Source: DAOUKH01 sp034421515 (GTDB lineage: Bacteria; Chloroflexota; Dehalococcoidia; SHYB01). From it: a stretch of 64,000 nt of DNA. Positions 47,828 to 55,406 of the stretch are shown piece by piece. Numbering within the stretch: the stretch's first letter is position 1; the number at the start of each line of letters is the position of its first letter. Below the pieces are notes generated by a model, which worked only from the letters and a program-made list of their open reading frames with translations, did not search any database and was not told where the DNA came from. The translations under genes were made by a program, and so were the position numbers. Where the stretch lies: positions 1 to 64,000 of the forward strand of contig DAOUKH010000093.1 in the NCBI GenBank assembly GCA_034421515.1, given 5' to 3'.

Positions 47828-48098
47828 GCTGCCGTCAGAGGTTCAGGAGCAAATGCGGGTATTGGAGGCTCTGCCCGACGATCAGATCGACACCGGCGAC
47901 ATCCCGGAGATTCTGGACTGGTCCGACGCCAGGCGCGGGGTCTTCTACCGACCCGTGAAGCGGCAGATCACGCTGCGGCTCGACGCGGACATCATCGCCT
48001 GGTTCAAGGCCCGTGCCCGCGGCGGCCGCGGCTACCAGACCGATATCAATGGGGCGCTCCGCGAGCATGTGCAGAGGACGGGGCGGGCGGGGCGGTAG
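47808..48098 (+). CDS. brnA: BrnA-family antitoxin
   Basis: A 96-residue antitoxin. The C-terminal half, KRQITLRLDADIIAWFKARARGGRGYQTDINGALREHV, is the BrnA/DUF4415 ribbon-helix-helix; the N-terminal half (DIPEILDWSDARRGVFYRP) is the part that occludes BrnT. GGGAGG precedes the ATG closely. It should repress the promoter at 47479-47516. Confidence 0.9.
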   Translation: MKKDSPKLPSEVQEQMRVLEALPDDQIDTGDIPEILDWSDARRGVFYRPVKRQITLRLDADIIAWFKARARGGRGYQTDINGALREHVQRTGRAGR

Positions 48099-48164
48099 CG
48101 TGGCCGGCGGGTCGGGCGGGGTCTTTTCAGTGTGGGGGCGAGACAAGTAGGGAGGTACAAGAGG

Positions 48165-48980
48165 ATGCGGTGTGGAACTTCGGAATTGGGCGACTACCGC
48201 ACATGCATGGTGAACATTCTGATTGAATCCTTTCGTATGACACAACAGTTCCTTTCGGAAGCCGACTTCGACGAGGCTTTCCCAAATGTGTTCGGGCGCC
48301 CAACCAAAGACCATCCCGAGGTGTCGATACGAAACGAATGCGGCCTCCTGATCCGAAAGGCTCAAATGCACATGAACGCCGTTTTACGAGCCAACAAAGG
48401 CAATAATTTGCACTCTTTGGCTGTGCACATGAGAGTCGTCCTGGAATGCGCTGCGCAGGTAGTGTCAAGGGCAAATGCCATTGCTGACGGCTCTCCCAAG
48501 GAACTCAGGCGAGTCTTGAATGCCTCTGACTATGAATTCAAGGATGCCATGGCTCGCTTTAGCCGAGGCAGCACCAGTAAAGACGAAGCCCAGAACATGA
48601 TAATCGCGGCCAGAAGAAGCGCTGGTGACTACGAAACCAAGCCGCCGAAAAGGGTCACTATTACAGATAGAATCAACCAGTTGTCTGGAGGAGAGGGGTG
48701 GTACGATCATCTGAGCAAGTATTTTTGTCACAGCCAAGCGAGCGCACTTGCTGGCATTTCCTTCTGCGGTGGTGTAACTTCAATCGACACAGAAGAAGAT
48801 GGCTTGGCTTTTGCCATGTTGTTGGACTACTTGACAGAGCAGGTAATCCTGATGCTATCCGGTTACGGGTTCCTATTGATTGCAGTCAATGGTGACTCAC
48901 AACCGCATGACAAGGGTCTCCGTCTCCTAAACAAAAAACGATCGGCGGCGCGAATGTTCCGGAGGAAAGACAGCCAGTAG
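48165..48980 (+). CDS. Unrecognised protein, 271 residues
   Basis: I do not recognise a family. The protein is soluble and mostly helical, with an N-terminal stretch FLSEADFDEAFPNVFGRPTKDHP, then LRANKGNNLHSLAVHMRVVLECAAQVV, and a hydrophobic helix near the end (ILMLSGYGFLLIAVNG) that could be a buried core or a single membrane segment. GGGAGGT lies 8 nt before ATG 48165; other in-frame starts exist further down. Codon use and base composition are visibly less GC-rich than the neighbours, suggesting recent transfer. It follows brnTA by 66 nt and precedes a second low-GC gene. Confidence 0.65.
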   Translation: MRCGTSELGDYRTCMVNILIESFRMTQQFLSEADFDEAFPNVFGRPTKDHPEVSIRNECGLLIRKAQMHMNAVLRANKGNNLHSLAVHMRVVLECAAQVVSRANAIADGSPKELRRVLNASDYEFKDAMARFSRGSTSKDEAQNMIIAARRSAGDYETKPPKRVTITDRINQLSGGEGWYDHLSKYFCHSQASALAGISFCGGVTSIDTEEDGLAFAMLLDYLTEQVILMLSGYGFLLIAVNGDSQPHDKGLRLLNKKRSAARMFRRKDSQ

Positions 48981-49020
48981 CACGGCCTTAGAAGATGCAC
49001 CGACCATTAGGGCTGCACTA

Positions 49021-49650
49021 GTGAGTACAAACGAGATCCACTCTCATCAAGAGGCAGTTGCATTTCTGCTTTCGGCGTGCAAGGCCACCATCGAGTTCTT
49101 ACGTGAGATGAACGCGACACACTTGGCTATTGACCATTCCGAGAGTGTGCTTACCGATTCTGAGCATGAGTCCGTGCTCCCGCTTCGGAAGGCATCGTTA
49201 CACATACAAGCGATCACTTCTTGGCCAGTAGACACGGACATTTTGCACGTGATGGGTCCGGATATTCGGGCGGCTAGTGAACAACTAGAGCCATCAGTTC
49301 AAAAGCACGTGTATAGCGACTCTGAGGAAAGCGTATTGATCGCCGGGCGCAGATACATCTCGAAGAGAGATCAATACTTGGAGGTTTTTTCGCATCCCAC
49401 TCCTCAGGTATTGATTCGACCCCAACACGTTGGAGGGTTGGGAAGGGTCGACGTTATCGTGCCTTTGTACAAGCTTTACGAGTTACTCAACGGATTGGTA
49501 TGTGACTATGGTTCTGGACTGGCCGTGCTTGTTGCTGCATTGGACCCTTCAAGAGAGTCGGAGATTCTTGCGGTGTTAAACCGGGCGATCGGTTCGTACA
49601 CTCAATTGTCACCCCATGTGTTTCTCCAGTTTATAGAGGAGAGCGAATAG
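49021..49650 (+). CDS. Unrecognised protein, 209 residues
   Basis: No family recognised. GTG start with only AGGG upstream. The first 60 residues are acidic and Ser/His-rich (HSESVLTDSEHESV), the rest mixed alpha/beta with hydrophobic stretches (RVDVIVPLYKLYELLNGLVCDYGSGLAVLVAAL). No signal peptide. Base composition is markedly lower in GC than the surrounding genes, as in the preceding gene 40 nt upstream, and the two likely arrived together. Some residue patterns could suit a helper of the preceding protein, but nothing points to a specific activity. Confidence 0.6.
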   Translation: MSTNEIHSHQEAVAFLLSACKATIEFLREMNATHLAIDHSESVLTDSEHESVLPLRKASLHIQAITSWPVDTDILHVMGPDIRAASEQLEPSVQKHVYSDSEESVLIAGRRYISKRDQYLEVFSHPTPQVLIRPQHVGGLGRVDVIVPLYKLYELLNGLVCDYGSGLAVLVAALDPSRESEILAVLNRAIGSYTQLSPHVFLQFIEESE

Positions 49651-49897
49651 AGGGCCAGTCCTGATGGCAGCAGGGCCTGCGGGAAGTTGATCGCGTTATT
49701 CGTCGTCTCGGATGTTCGTCGGGCCGACCGTTTGTTTGCATGATACGGCCCAGCGGGCGGCAGATGGACGAGGGCGGGGTGCGGGCTACGGTGACGTTGG
49801 CGCGCCCCGCTCCGCCCTGCCCTCACCCAGCCTCTCCTGGCGGGGGAGGGGAGAGACCGCCCCGCTCGGCCTCCCCACCGGCGCGCCCTTCAGGCGC

Positions 49898-50050
49898 GTG
49901 CCCGCCCTCAGTCCCTCCCACAAGGGGAGGGAGGTTTAAGGGGTGATCGCGAGAAGGGGGATCGGTCGGGCGGAGGGGAGGGCGATTCGTGAATCGCCCC
50001 TACGGGAGGGGACGGGCGACCACGAGGGTCGCCCCTACGAGGAGGGGGAG
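49898..50050. repeat. Dispersed palindromic repeat, copy D (compound)
   Basis: Begins with the same CTCAGTCCCTCCC hairpin unit and continues GGTTTAAGGGG. Two versions of the second palindrome follow: GGCGATTCGTGAATCGCC at about 49981 and GGCGACCACGAGGGTCGCC at about 50014, each trailed by CCTACG. It fills much of the 405-bp gap 49651-50055 before the methyltransferase. Upstream of it (49790-49860) lies another CCTCTCCTGGCGGGGGAGGGG hairpin. Confidence 0.8.
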
Positions 50051-50055
50051 GCCGC

Positions 50056-51081
50056 CTACTTCGGCTTGCGGGCGTGGAGGAGGTACATCGGGGTGAAGAT
50101 GCCGAGCCGGCCCGCCTCGGCCATGGCCGAAGCGCAGAGGTCCAGGGTCTTCGCTACGCGGACCGTTCCCCGGGGAACGGCGCGGAGGGTCTCGAGCGCG
50201 CGCAGCGAAGTGGTGATGACGAAGCGCCCGATCTTTGAACTACGGAAGCCGGCCAGAGATATGCCGGAGCCGACCAGCGGTTGATACCAGGGGATGGATG
50301 GCCCCGGTTGTTCAGCAAGGTCCCGCGTTTCCAGCACCTCGAATCCCACGGTCCGCAGCGCCTCATCGACGGTAGGGAAGTCGTCGATGGAGGGCAGGCC
50401 ACCGCCCAGCTCGATGTCGGCCTTGATCCGACAGTGGTGCGGATCATCCGCGTCGTAGCGGTCGGTCATGCAGTATTCGTACGCGGCGAAGCAGGCGCCG
50501 GGCTTCAGCAGGCGAAAGACCTCGCCGTAGACGCCGGCCTTATCCGGCGCATGGCAGGTCGCCTCGATGTCGAATACCGCGTCGAACGAGTTGTCCGGAG
50601 CATCGACGTTCTGATAGTCGCAGTGGATGAAGTCGGCCAGATGGGCCAGACCCGCTTCCTCGGTGAGCTTTTGGGCGCGTTCGATCTGGTAGGCGTTGTT
50701 GTTTACGCCGATGATCTTCGCGCCGGAGAAGCGGGCGATCTCGATGAGCGGCCCGCCAACACCGGAGCCGAAGTCGGCGACGACCATCCCGGGCCTGAGC
50801 CCGAGTACGCTCGCCAGATAGTGTTCGTGGCGAGCGAGTGATGCCTTGAAGCTCTCGCCGGGGGCGCGGGGCGCGAAGTGAAAGGACCTGCCCCACCCGA
50901 ATTCGTAGAAATCGGTGACCAGGTCGTAGTAGATCTGGGCGATCTTCTCGTAGTTGCTTGGTCTGGTCTCCGGTGCGGCGCCGTTGGCTTGCCTGAAGCG
51001 GTCTTCGTACTCGCGGACGGTCGGAGCGACGCCGGCGGCCGCTTCCGTGTCCTTCAGCAGGCCGGAGAGCTTGGGTGGCAT
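50056..51081 (-). CDS. Sterol C-24 methyltransferase-like protein (Erg6/SMT family)
   Basis: SAM-dependent methyltransferase of 341 residues that resembles eukaryotic sterol 24-C-methyltransferase along its whole length. Residues 51-64 (YYDLVTDFYEFGWG) match the family's sterol-binding YEYGWG region, with Phe for the second Tyr. HFAPRAPGESFKASLARHEHYLA follows. SAM motif I is DFGSGVGGP (103-111). GVNNNAYQIERA, IEATCHAPDKAGVY, YEYCMTDRYD and SIPWYQPL are further family signatures, and the C-terminal SMT_C-like domain ends FTPMYLLHARKPK. ATG 51081 has AAGG 5 nt upstream. Flanked on both sides by dispersed repeats, with no other sterol gene in the window. It should add a methyl group to a sterol or triterpenoid side chain; substrate source unknown. 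Confidence 0.88.
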   Translation of the reverse strand: MPPKLSGLLKDTEAAAGVAPTVREYEDRFRQANGAAPETRPSNYEKIAQIYYDLVTDFYEFGWGRSFHFAPRAPGESFKASLARHEHYLASVLGLRPGMVVADFGSGVGGPLIEIARFSGAKIIGVNNNAYQIERAQKLTEEAGLAHLADFIHCDYQNVDAPDNSFDAVFDIEATCHAPDKAGVYGEVFRLLKPGACFAAYEYCMTDRYDADDPHHCRIKADIELGGGLPSIDDFPTVDEALRTVGFEVLETRDLAEQPGPSIPWYQPLVGSGISLAGFRSSKIGRFVITTSLRALETLRAVPRGTVRVAKTLDLCASAMAEAGRLGIFTPMYLLHARKPK

Positions 51082-51198
51082 GGGAACCTTCCCAGGATGG
51101 CTTCGGGCGTGACGGTAACGGAATGCAGGGGGGATGTCCAGGTCGTGGGGGCGGGTGTGGGCGCGCCTGCTCCCTACTGACGCGCCGGTGCGCGTGTG

Positions 51199-51245
51199 CC
51201 CGCCCTCAATCCCTCCCACAAAAGGGGAGGGAGGGTTAAGGGGGA
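51199..51245. repeat. Dispersed palindromic repeat, copy E
   Basis: CCCTCAATCCCTCCC, a short loop, GGGGAGGGAGGGTTAAGGGGG. It occupies the 182-bp gap between the R3H/AAA gene and the sterol-methyltransferase-like gene. Only the first part of the longer unit is present. Confidence 0.75.
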
Positions 51246-51263
51246 ACGGGGCGCGATAGCGCG

Positions 51264-52814
51264 CTAGGAGCGGTAGAGGCGGACGCGGCGGAAGGGTTCG
51301 CGGCCGGCGCTGCGGGATTCGAGGCCGCTGCGTTCGGCGATCTGGTGCTGGAGGCGGCGGACGTAGGAGCTCTGGGGGAGGAGATCGACGCTTTCTTCGC
51401 CGCTGCTTTGCTTGAGGCGGTCGGCGGCGTCCTCGGCCTCGGAGACGGCGGACTCGAGGGAGCGCTCGGGGGCGTGGGACTGGGCGATGCTGACGAGGCA
51501 CTGCTCGATCTGTTGGCCGGTGTTCTTGCGGAGGACGTAGACGGGGATCGAGGCCGCCTCGGCGCTGCGCACGGCCTGGGGCCGGTTGCGGTAGTGGGCC
51601 TTGGTGGTCATGACGGCGTCGGCGTGGCGGACGTCGGTGATGACGTCGATGGGGAGCCCCGAGGAGCGGGTGACCTGCTCGGTGCGGCTCCGGTTGACCC
51701 CAAAGGGGAAGACGCGGACGCGGGTCTTGGGAGCGCGCTCGCCGTTCTGGCGGAGCTGGCCGCCGGGCGCAGCGGCGGGAGCGGGGGGCGGCGGTTGGCT
51801 CGCGACGACCTCGCCGGCGGTGTCGATCGACCGGTTCTCGGGCGAGATGGGGTTGCCGCGCAGCATGGAGTCGACGGTGCGGGCGACGTCCTTGTGGACG
51901 GCGACCTCGCTCCAGCTCTGGATCTCGACGAGCACGTCGAAGGTGGGCGGGGCCTTGCGTTCGAGGATGCTCTTCTGGGTGCGGCGGCGGCGGGCCTCCT
52001 CGTCGCCGAGGGTGACCGACTGGATGCCGCCGATGAGGTCGGAGAGCGTCGGGTTCAGGATGAGGTTCTCCAGGGAGTTGCCGTGGGCGGTGGCGATGAG
52101 CTGGACGCCGCGCTCGGCGATGGTGCGGGCGGCCTGCGCTTCGAGCTCGCGGCCGATCTCATCGATGATGATCACCTGCGGCATGTGGTTCTCGACGGCC
52201 TCAATCATCACCTCGTGCTGTAGGGCGGGGGAGGGGACCTGCATGCGGCGGGCGCGTCCGATGCCGTGGTGGGGGATGTCGCCGTCGCCGGCGATCTCGT
52301 TGGAGGTGTCGACGACCACGACGCGGCGATCGTGCTCGTCGGCGAGGACGCGGGCGACCTCGCGGAGCATTGTGGTCTTGCCCACGCCGGGGCGACCCAA
52401 CAGAAGGACGCTGCGCCCCGACTTGGTGAGGTCGTCGATGATCTTGATGGTGCCGAAGACGGCCCGTCCGACGCGGGCGGTGAGGCCGATGATCTTGCCC
52501 TTGCGGTTGCGGATGGCGGAGATGCGGTGCAGGGTTCGCTCGATGCCGGCGCGGTTGTCCTGGCCGAAGTCGCCGATGCGCTCGGCGACGAACTGGAGGT
52601 CGTCGGCGGTGACGTCGCCGCCCTCGATGGCCATCTCGCGGTCGAGGAAGCGGGCGGTGGGGGGACGGCCGAGGTCGAGGACGATTTCGAGCAGCTCGTC
52701 GAGGTCGTCCTGGGCGCGCAGGGGCACGGTCACCCTCGGCGGCAGCACGGAGAGGAGCTGCTCCAGCTCGGTGGAGTCGGCGCCGGGCTCGGTGTAGGTG
52801 GTCAGGGAGGTCAT
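51264..52814 (-). CDS. R3H-domain AAA ATPase (SpoIIIAA/Ycf45-like)
   Basis: A 516-residue P-loop ATPase with nucleic-acid-binding parts. VLLLGRPGVGKTTMLREVARVLA is Walker A, QVIIIDEIGRELEAQAARTIAERGV is Walker B, and VVDTSNEIAGDGDIPHHGIG is the conserved segment of SpoIIIAA-like ATPases. The C-terminal third follows a Pro-Ala linker (PPPPAPAAAPGG), then has a Jag/R3H-type end (YVRRLQHQIAERSGLESRS). Related genes exist in cyanobacteria and plastids (ycf45). Function is not established; RNA or single-stranded DNA binding is expected. Its ATG overlaps the stop of the pdxT-linked GNAT-like gene... the order here is pdxS, pdxT, GNAT-like, then this gene. Confidence 0.88.
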   Translation of the reverse strand: MTSLTTYTEPGADSTELEQLLSVLPPRVTVPLRAQDDLDELLEIVLDLGRPPTARFLDREMAIEGGDVTADDLQFVAERIGDFGQDNRAGIERTLHRISAIRNRKGKIIGLTARVGRAVFGTIKIIDDLTKSGRSVLLLGRPGVGKTTMLREVARVLADEHDRRVVVVDTSNEIAGDGDIPHHGIGRARRMQVPSPALQHEVMIEAVENHMPQVIIIDEIGRELEAQAARTIAERGVQLIATAHGNSLENLILNPTLSDLIGGIQSVTLGDEEARRRRTQKSILERKAPPTFDVLVEIQSWSEVAVHKDVARTVDSMLRGNPISPENRSIDTAGEVVASQPPPPAPAAAPGGQLRQNGERAPKTRVRVFPFGVNRSRTEQVTRSSGLPIDVITDVRHADAVMTTKAHYRNRPQAVRSAEAASIPVYVLRKNTGQQIEQCLVSIAQSHAPERSLESAVSEAEDAADRLKQSSGEESVDLLPQSSYVRRLQHQIAERSGLESRSAGREPFRRVRLYRS

Positions 52815-53728
52815 GCGCCCACCGCGATGAGTCCAGGGTGCGAGACTTCGGCCGTCATGCGCTTCACGTAGAGCCGCAGCGAGTCGATGCAGCGGAAGCC
52901 GTGGCGCTCGGCGGAGTCGGCGTCGAAGGCGCGGTCGTGCGGGACGAGGAGCAGCAGGTCGCGGCGCTCACCGGCGGCGACGGCGCCTTCGAGGAGGCGG
53001 TCGAACGCCGAGTCGGCGCCCGGCGCGGTCACGATCTCGATGAGGCCGCGCCCGCCTGCGGGGGACGCCTCGGCGTAGCCTTCGAAATCGGCGCCGCTTT
53101 CAGCGACGAGCATGCGGCGCTCGGGCCGGGGGGTGGAGCGCTCGTCGGACCACTGGGCGAAGGTCAGGCCCTCGGCGCGGCGTCCGCGTCCCAGGAAGGC
53201 GCGCAGGTAGAGGCGGAAGAGGTCGTGGAGGTCCTGGGCGCGCGCCGGACGGGCGGGGGCATGTCCGTTGTGAGTCGGCGCCGGCCCCTTGGGCCGGAAG
53301 TAGAGATCGTCGGTGGAGCAGACGTGGAAGTTGGCGGCGCGGGCCTCGGGATCGAGGGGGCTGTCGAGGGAGAGGCGGAGGAAGAGTCGCTGCGCGCCGA
53401 GCCCGCCGGCCGCGGCGGCGGCCTCTTCGAGGAGCTCGGCGGCGTCCTGCTCGCGGCCCCGGGCGACGTGGAGGCTGTCGACCTCCCAGCAGGAGCCGCC
53501 GGCCCGCATCCGGATGCCGACGGCACCGGTGGGAATCCCGGTCCGGGAGAGCAGCCAGGCGTGCCGGCGGCGGCGGTGGGGGAGCCACTCGGCGGCGAGG
53601 GCGCCCAGGGGAAGCAGGACGCCCGGCGTCCGGCCCAACGTCGAGCCCGCGCGCGCCTCGTTGGGCGCGGCGCGTAGCTGCAGGGGCAGCAGCGCGAGGG
53701 CGTCGGTGGGGCTAACGGGCCGCAGCAT
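52811..53728 (-). CDS. GNAT-like protein of unknown function
   Basis: A 305-residue protein that looks like two degenerate acetyltransferase (GNAT) repeats. The first half has WLLSRTGIPTGAVGIRMR and VDSLHVARGREQDAAELLEEAAAAAG; the second has RMLVAESGADFEGYAEASPAGGRGLIEIV. A clear acetyl-CoA-binding QxxGxG/A loop is not seen in either, so activity is uncertain. It overlaps pdxT by 17 nt upstream and the R3H/AAA gene by 4 nt (ATGA) downstream, so it is surely in the same operon. Residues 150-170 are low-complexity. Confidence 0.75.
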   Translation of the reverse strand: MLRPVSPTDALALLPLQLRAAPNEARAGSTLGRTPGVLLPLGALAAEWLPHRRRRHAWLLSRTGIPTGAVGIRMRAGGSCWEVDSLHVARGREQDAAELLEEAAAAAGGLGAQRLFLRLSLDSPLDPEARAANFHVCSTDDLYFRPKGPAPTHNGHAPARPARAQDLHDLFRLYLRAFLGRGRRAEGLTFAQWSDERSTPRPERRMLVAESGADFEGYAEASPAGGRGLIEIVTAPGADSAFDRLLEGAVAAGERRDLLLLVPHDRAFDADSAERHGFRCIDSLRLYVKRMTAEVSHPGLIAVGA

Positions 53729-54317
53729 GGAGCTCCTCGGCAGCCTGCGTGGTCATATTCAGGAAGTACGCATGAAAGCGGTCGTCGGAGGTCAGCTCGG
53801 GGTGGAAGGCGGTTGCCAGAAGCGAGCCGCAGCGGACGGCGACCGCGCCGTTGGCGGGGAGGCTCGCCAGCACCTCGACGCCGGGGCCGACGTCGACGAT
53901 CTTGGGGGCGCGGATGAAGACGGCGTGGAAGGTTCCGCCGCCGAGGGCGGGGACGTCGATGGCGGTCTCGAAGCTGTCGACCTGGCGTCCGTAGGCGTTG
54001 CGCTCGACGTCGACGTCGAGGCCGCCGATGAGGGGGCGGTCGCGGCCGACGACACGGTCGGCGAGCGCGATGAGGCCGGCGCAGGTGCCCCAGACGGGGG
54101 CGCCGGAGTCGGCCAGCCGCCGAATAGGGGCCGCGAGGCCGTAGAGGGTGAGGAGACGGTCGAAGGTGGTGGTCTCGCCGCCGGGGATGATGAGGCCGTG
54201 GAGGCCGTCGAGGTCTTCGGGGAGACGCACGCGGCGGGGCTCGGCGCCGAGGGCTTGGAGCCGCGTTGCGTGCTCGGCGAAGTCTCCCTGCAGGGCGAGT
54301 ACGCCGATCGAGGTCAT
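53712..54317 (-). CDS. pdxT: Pyridoxal 5'-phosphate synthase glutaminase subunit
   Basis: Class I glutamine amidotransferase, 201 residues, that feeds ammonia to PdxS. IGVLALQGDFAEHATRL opens it; LIIPGGETTT, the nucleophile in WGTCAGLIAL and the His-Glu pair in AFHPELTSDDRFH are all in place. It lies 62 nt downstream of pdxS and overlaps the next gene by 17 nt. With PdxS it makes PLP from ribose 5-phosphate, glyceraldehyde 3-phosphate and glutamine. Confidence 0.96.
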   Translation of the reverse strand: MTSIGVLALQGDFAEHATRLQALGAEPRRVRLPEDLDGLHGLIIPGGETTTFDRLLTLYGLAAPIRRLADSGAPVWGTCAGLIALADRVVGRDRPLIGGLDVDVERNAYGRQVDSFETAIDVPALGGGTFHAVFIRAPKIVDVGPGVEVLASLPANGAVAVRCGSLLATAFHPELTSDDRFHAYFLNMTTQAAEELHAAAR

Positions 54318-54379
54318 TCCAGAGCTACCGCCCCCAGCACCATGCCGCCGTCCACCGCCTCGATTCTCCCCGGAATGCG

Positions 54380-55261
54380 CTACCAGCCCCTCGCGGCGAG
54401 CATCTCTTCGGGGTCCATCGAGCGGACGTCCAGGCCGGACATCGCTCCGCCGAGGCCCACCGAGACCTTCGCCAGGATGTCGGGGTTGTCGTAGTGCGTG
54501 GTGGCCTCGACGATGGCCTTGGCCCTGGGCGCGGGATCGTCGGACTTGAAGATGCCCGAGCCGACGAAGACGCCGTCGACGCCCAACTGCATCATGAGGG
54601 CGGCGTCGGCGGGGGTCGCGATCCCGCCCGCCGCGAAGTTGACCACCGGCAGCGAGCCGGTGCGGTTGATCTCTTCCAGGACGTGGAGGGGCGCACCGAG
54701 CTCCTTGGCCTCGGCGACGAGCTCGTCCTTGCCCAGGGAGCGCACCTTCTTGATGCCCGCGGTGACGGCGCGGATGTGGCGGACGGCCTCGACGACGTTG
54801 CCGGTGCCGGCCTCGCCCTTGGTGCGGACCATGGCGGCGCCTTCGCCGATGCGGCGGGCGGCCTCGCCGAGGTCGCGGCAGCCGCAGACGAAGGGGACCT
54901 TGAAGTCGTGCTTCCAGATGTGGTTGGCCTCGTCGGCGGGGGTGAGGACCTCGGACTCGTCGATGTAGTCGACGCCGAGGGCTTCGAGGACCTGCGCCTC
55001 GACGAAGTGTCCGATGCGGGCCTTGGCCATCACGGGAATGGAGACGGACTCCTGGATACGCTGGATGACGGTGGGGTCGGCCATGCGGGCCACGCCGCCG
55101 GCGGCGCGGATGTCGGCGGGGACGCGCTCAAGCGCCATGACGGCGCAGGCGCCGGCCTCCTCCGCGATCTTGGCGTGGTCGGGGGTGACCACGTCCATGA
55201 TCACGCCGCCCTTGAGCATCTGGGCCAGGCCGGCCTTCAGAGTAAACGTGCCTTGCTCCAT
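54380..55261 (-). CDS. pdxS: Pyridoxal 5'-phosphate synthase subunit PdxS
   Basis: TIM-barrel synthase of 293 residues, close to the family's usual length. GGVIMDVVTPDHAKIAEEAGACAVMALERVPADIR, MAKARIGHFVEAQ (catalytic Lys region), NFAAGGIATPADAALMMQLGVDGVFVGSGIFKS are near-invariant family segments. It makes PLP with PdxT. First gene of the pdxS-pdxT-GNAT-R3H operon. A TATAAT box lies 46 nt upstream of its ATG on the minus strand. Confidence 0.97.
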   Translation of the reverse strand: MEQGTFTLKAGLAQMLKGGVIMDVVTPDHAKIAEEAGACAVMALERVPADIRAAGGVARMADPTVIQRIQESVSIPVMAKARIGHFVEAQVLEALGVDYIDESEVLTPADEANHIWKHDFKVPFVCGCRDLGEAARRIGEGAAMVRTKGEAGTGNVVEAVRHIRAVTAGIKKVRSLGKDELVAEAKELGAPLHVLEEINRTGSLPVVNFAAGGIATPADAALMMQLGVDGVFVGSGIFKSDDPAPRAKAIVEATTHYDNPDILAKVSVGLGGAMSGLDVRSMDPEEMLAARGW

Positions 55262-55306
55262 GTCCTACGGCCTTCCGTTAGTGGTAACGCTGCGCCGACG
55301 CTTGCT

Positions 55307-55312
55307 ATTATA
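55307..55312 (-). promoter_or_regulatory. -10 box upstream of pdxS
   Basis: A perfect minus-strand TATAAT at 55312-55307, in the divergent pdxS/potassium-channel gap. No good -35 is found at 16-18 bp (GGGCCG at 17). Confidence 0.4.
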
Positions 55313-55406
55313 CGCAATCGGAGCAGGGACGGCCCGCGCCGCCGCCTGCCCTGTTGGCGCCCTACTTTCCGCGGGTACGCTACCGGCATGCGCACAGAGG
55401 CCCTTC

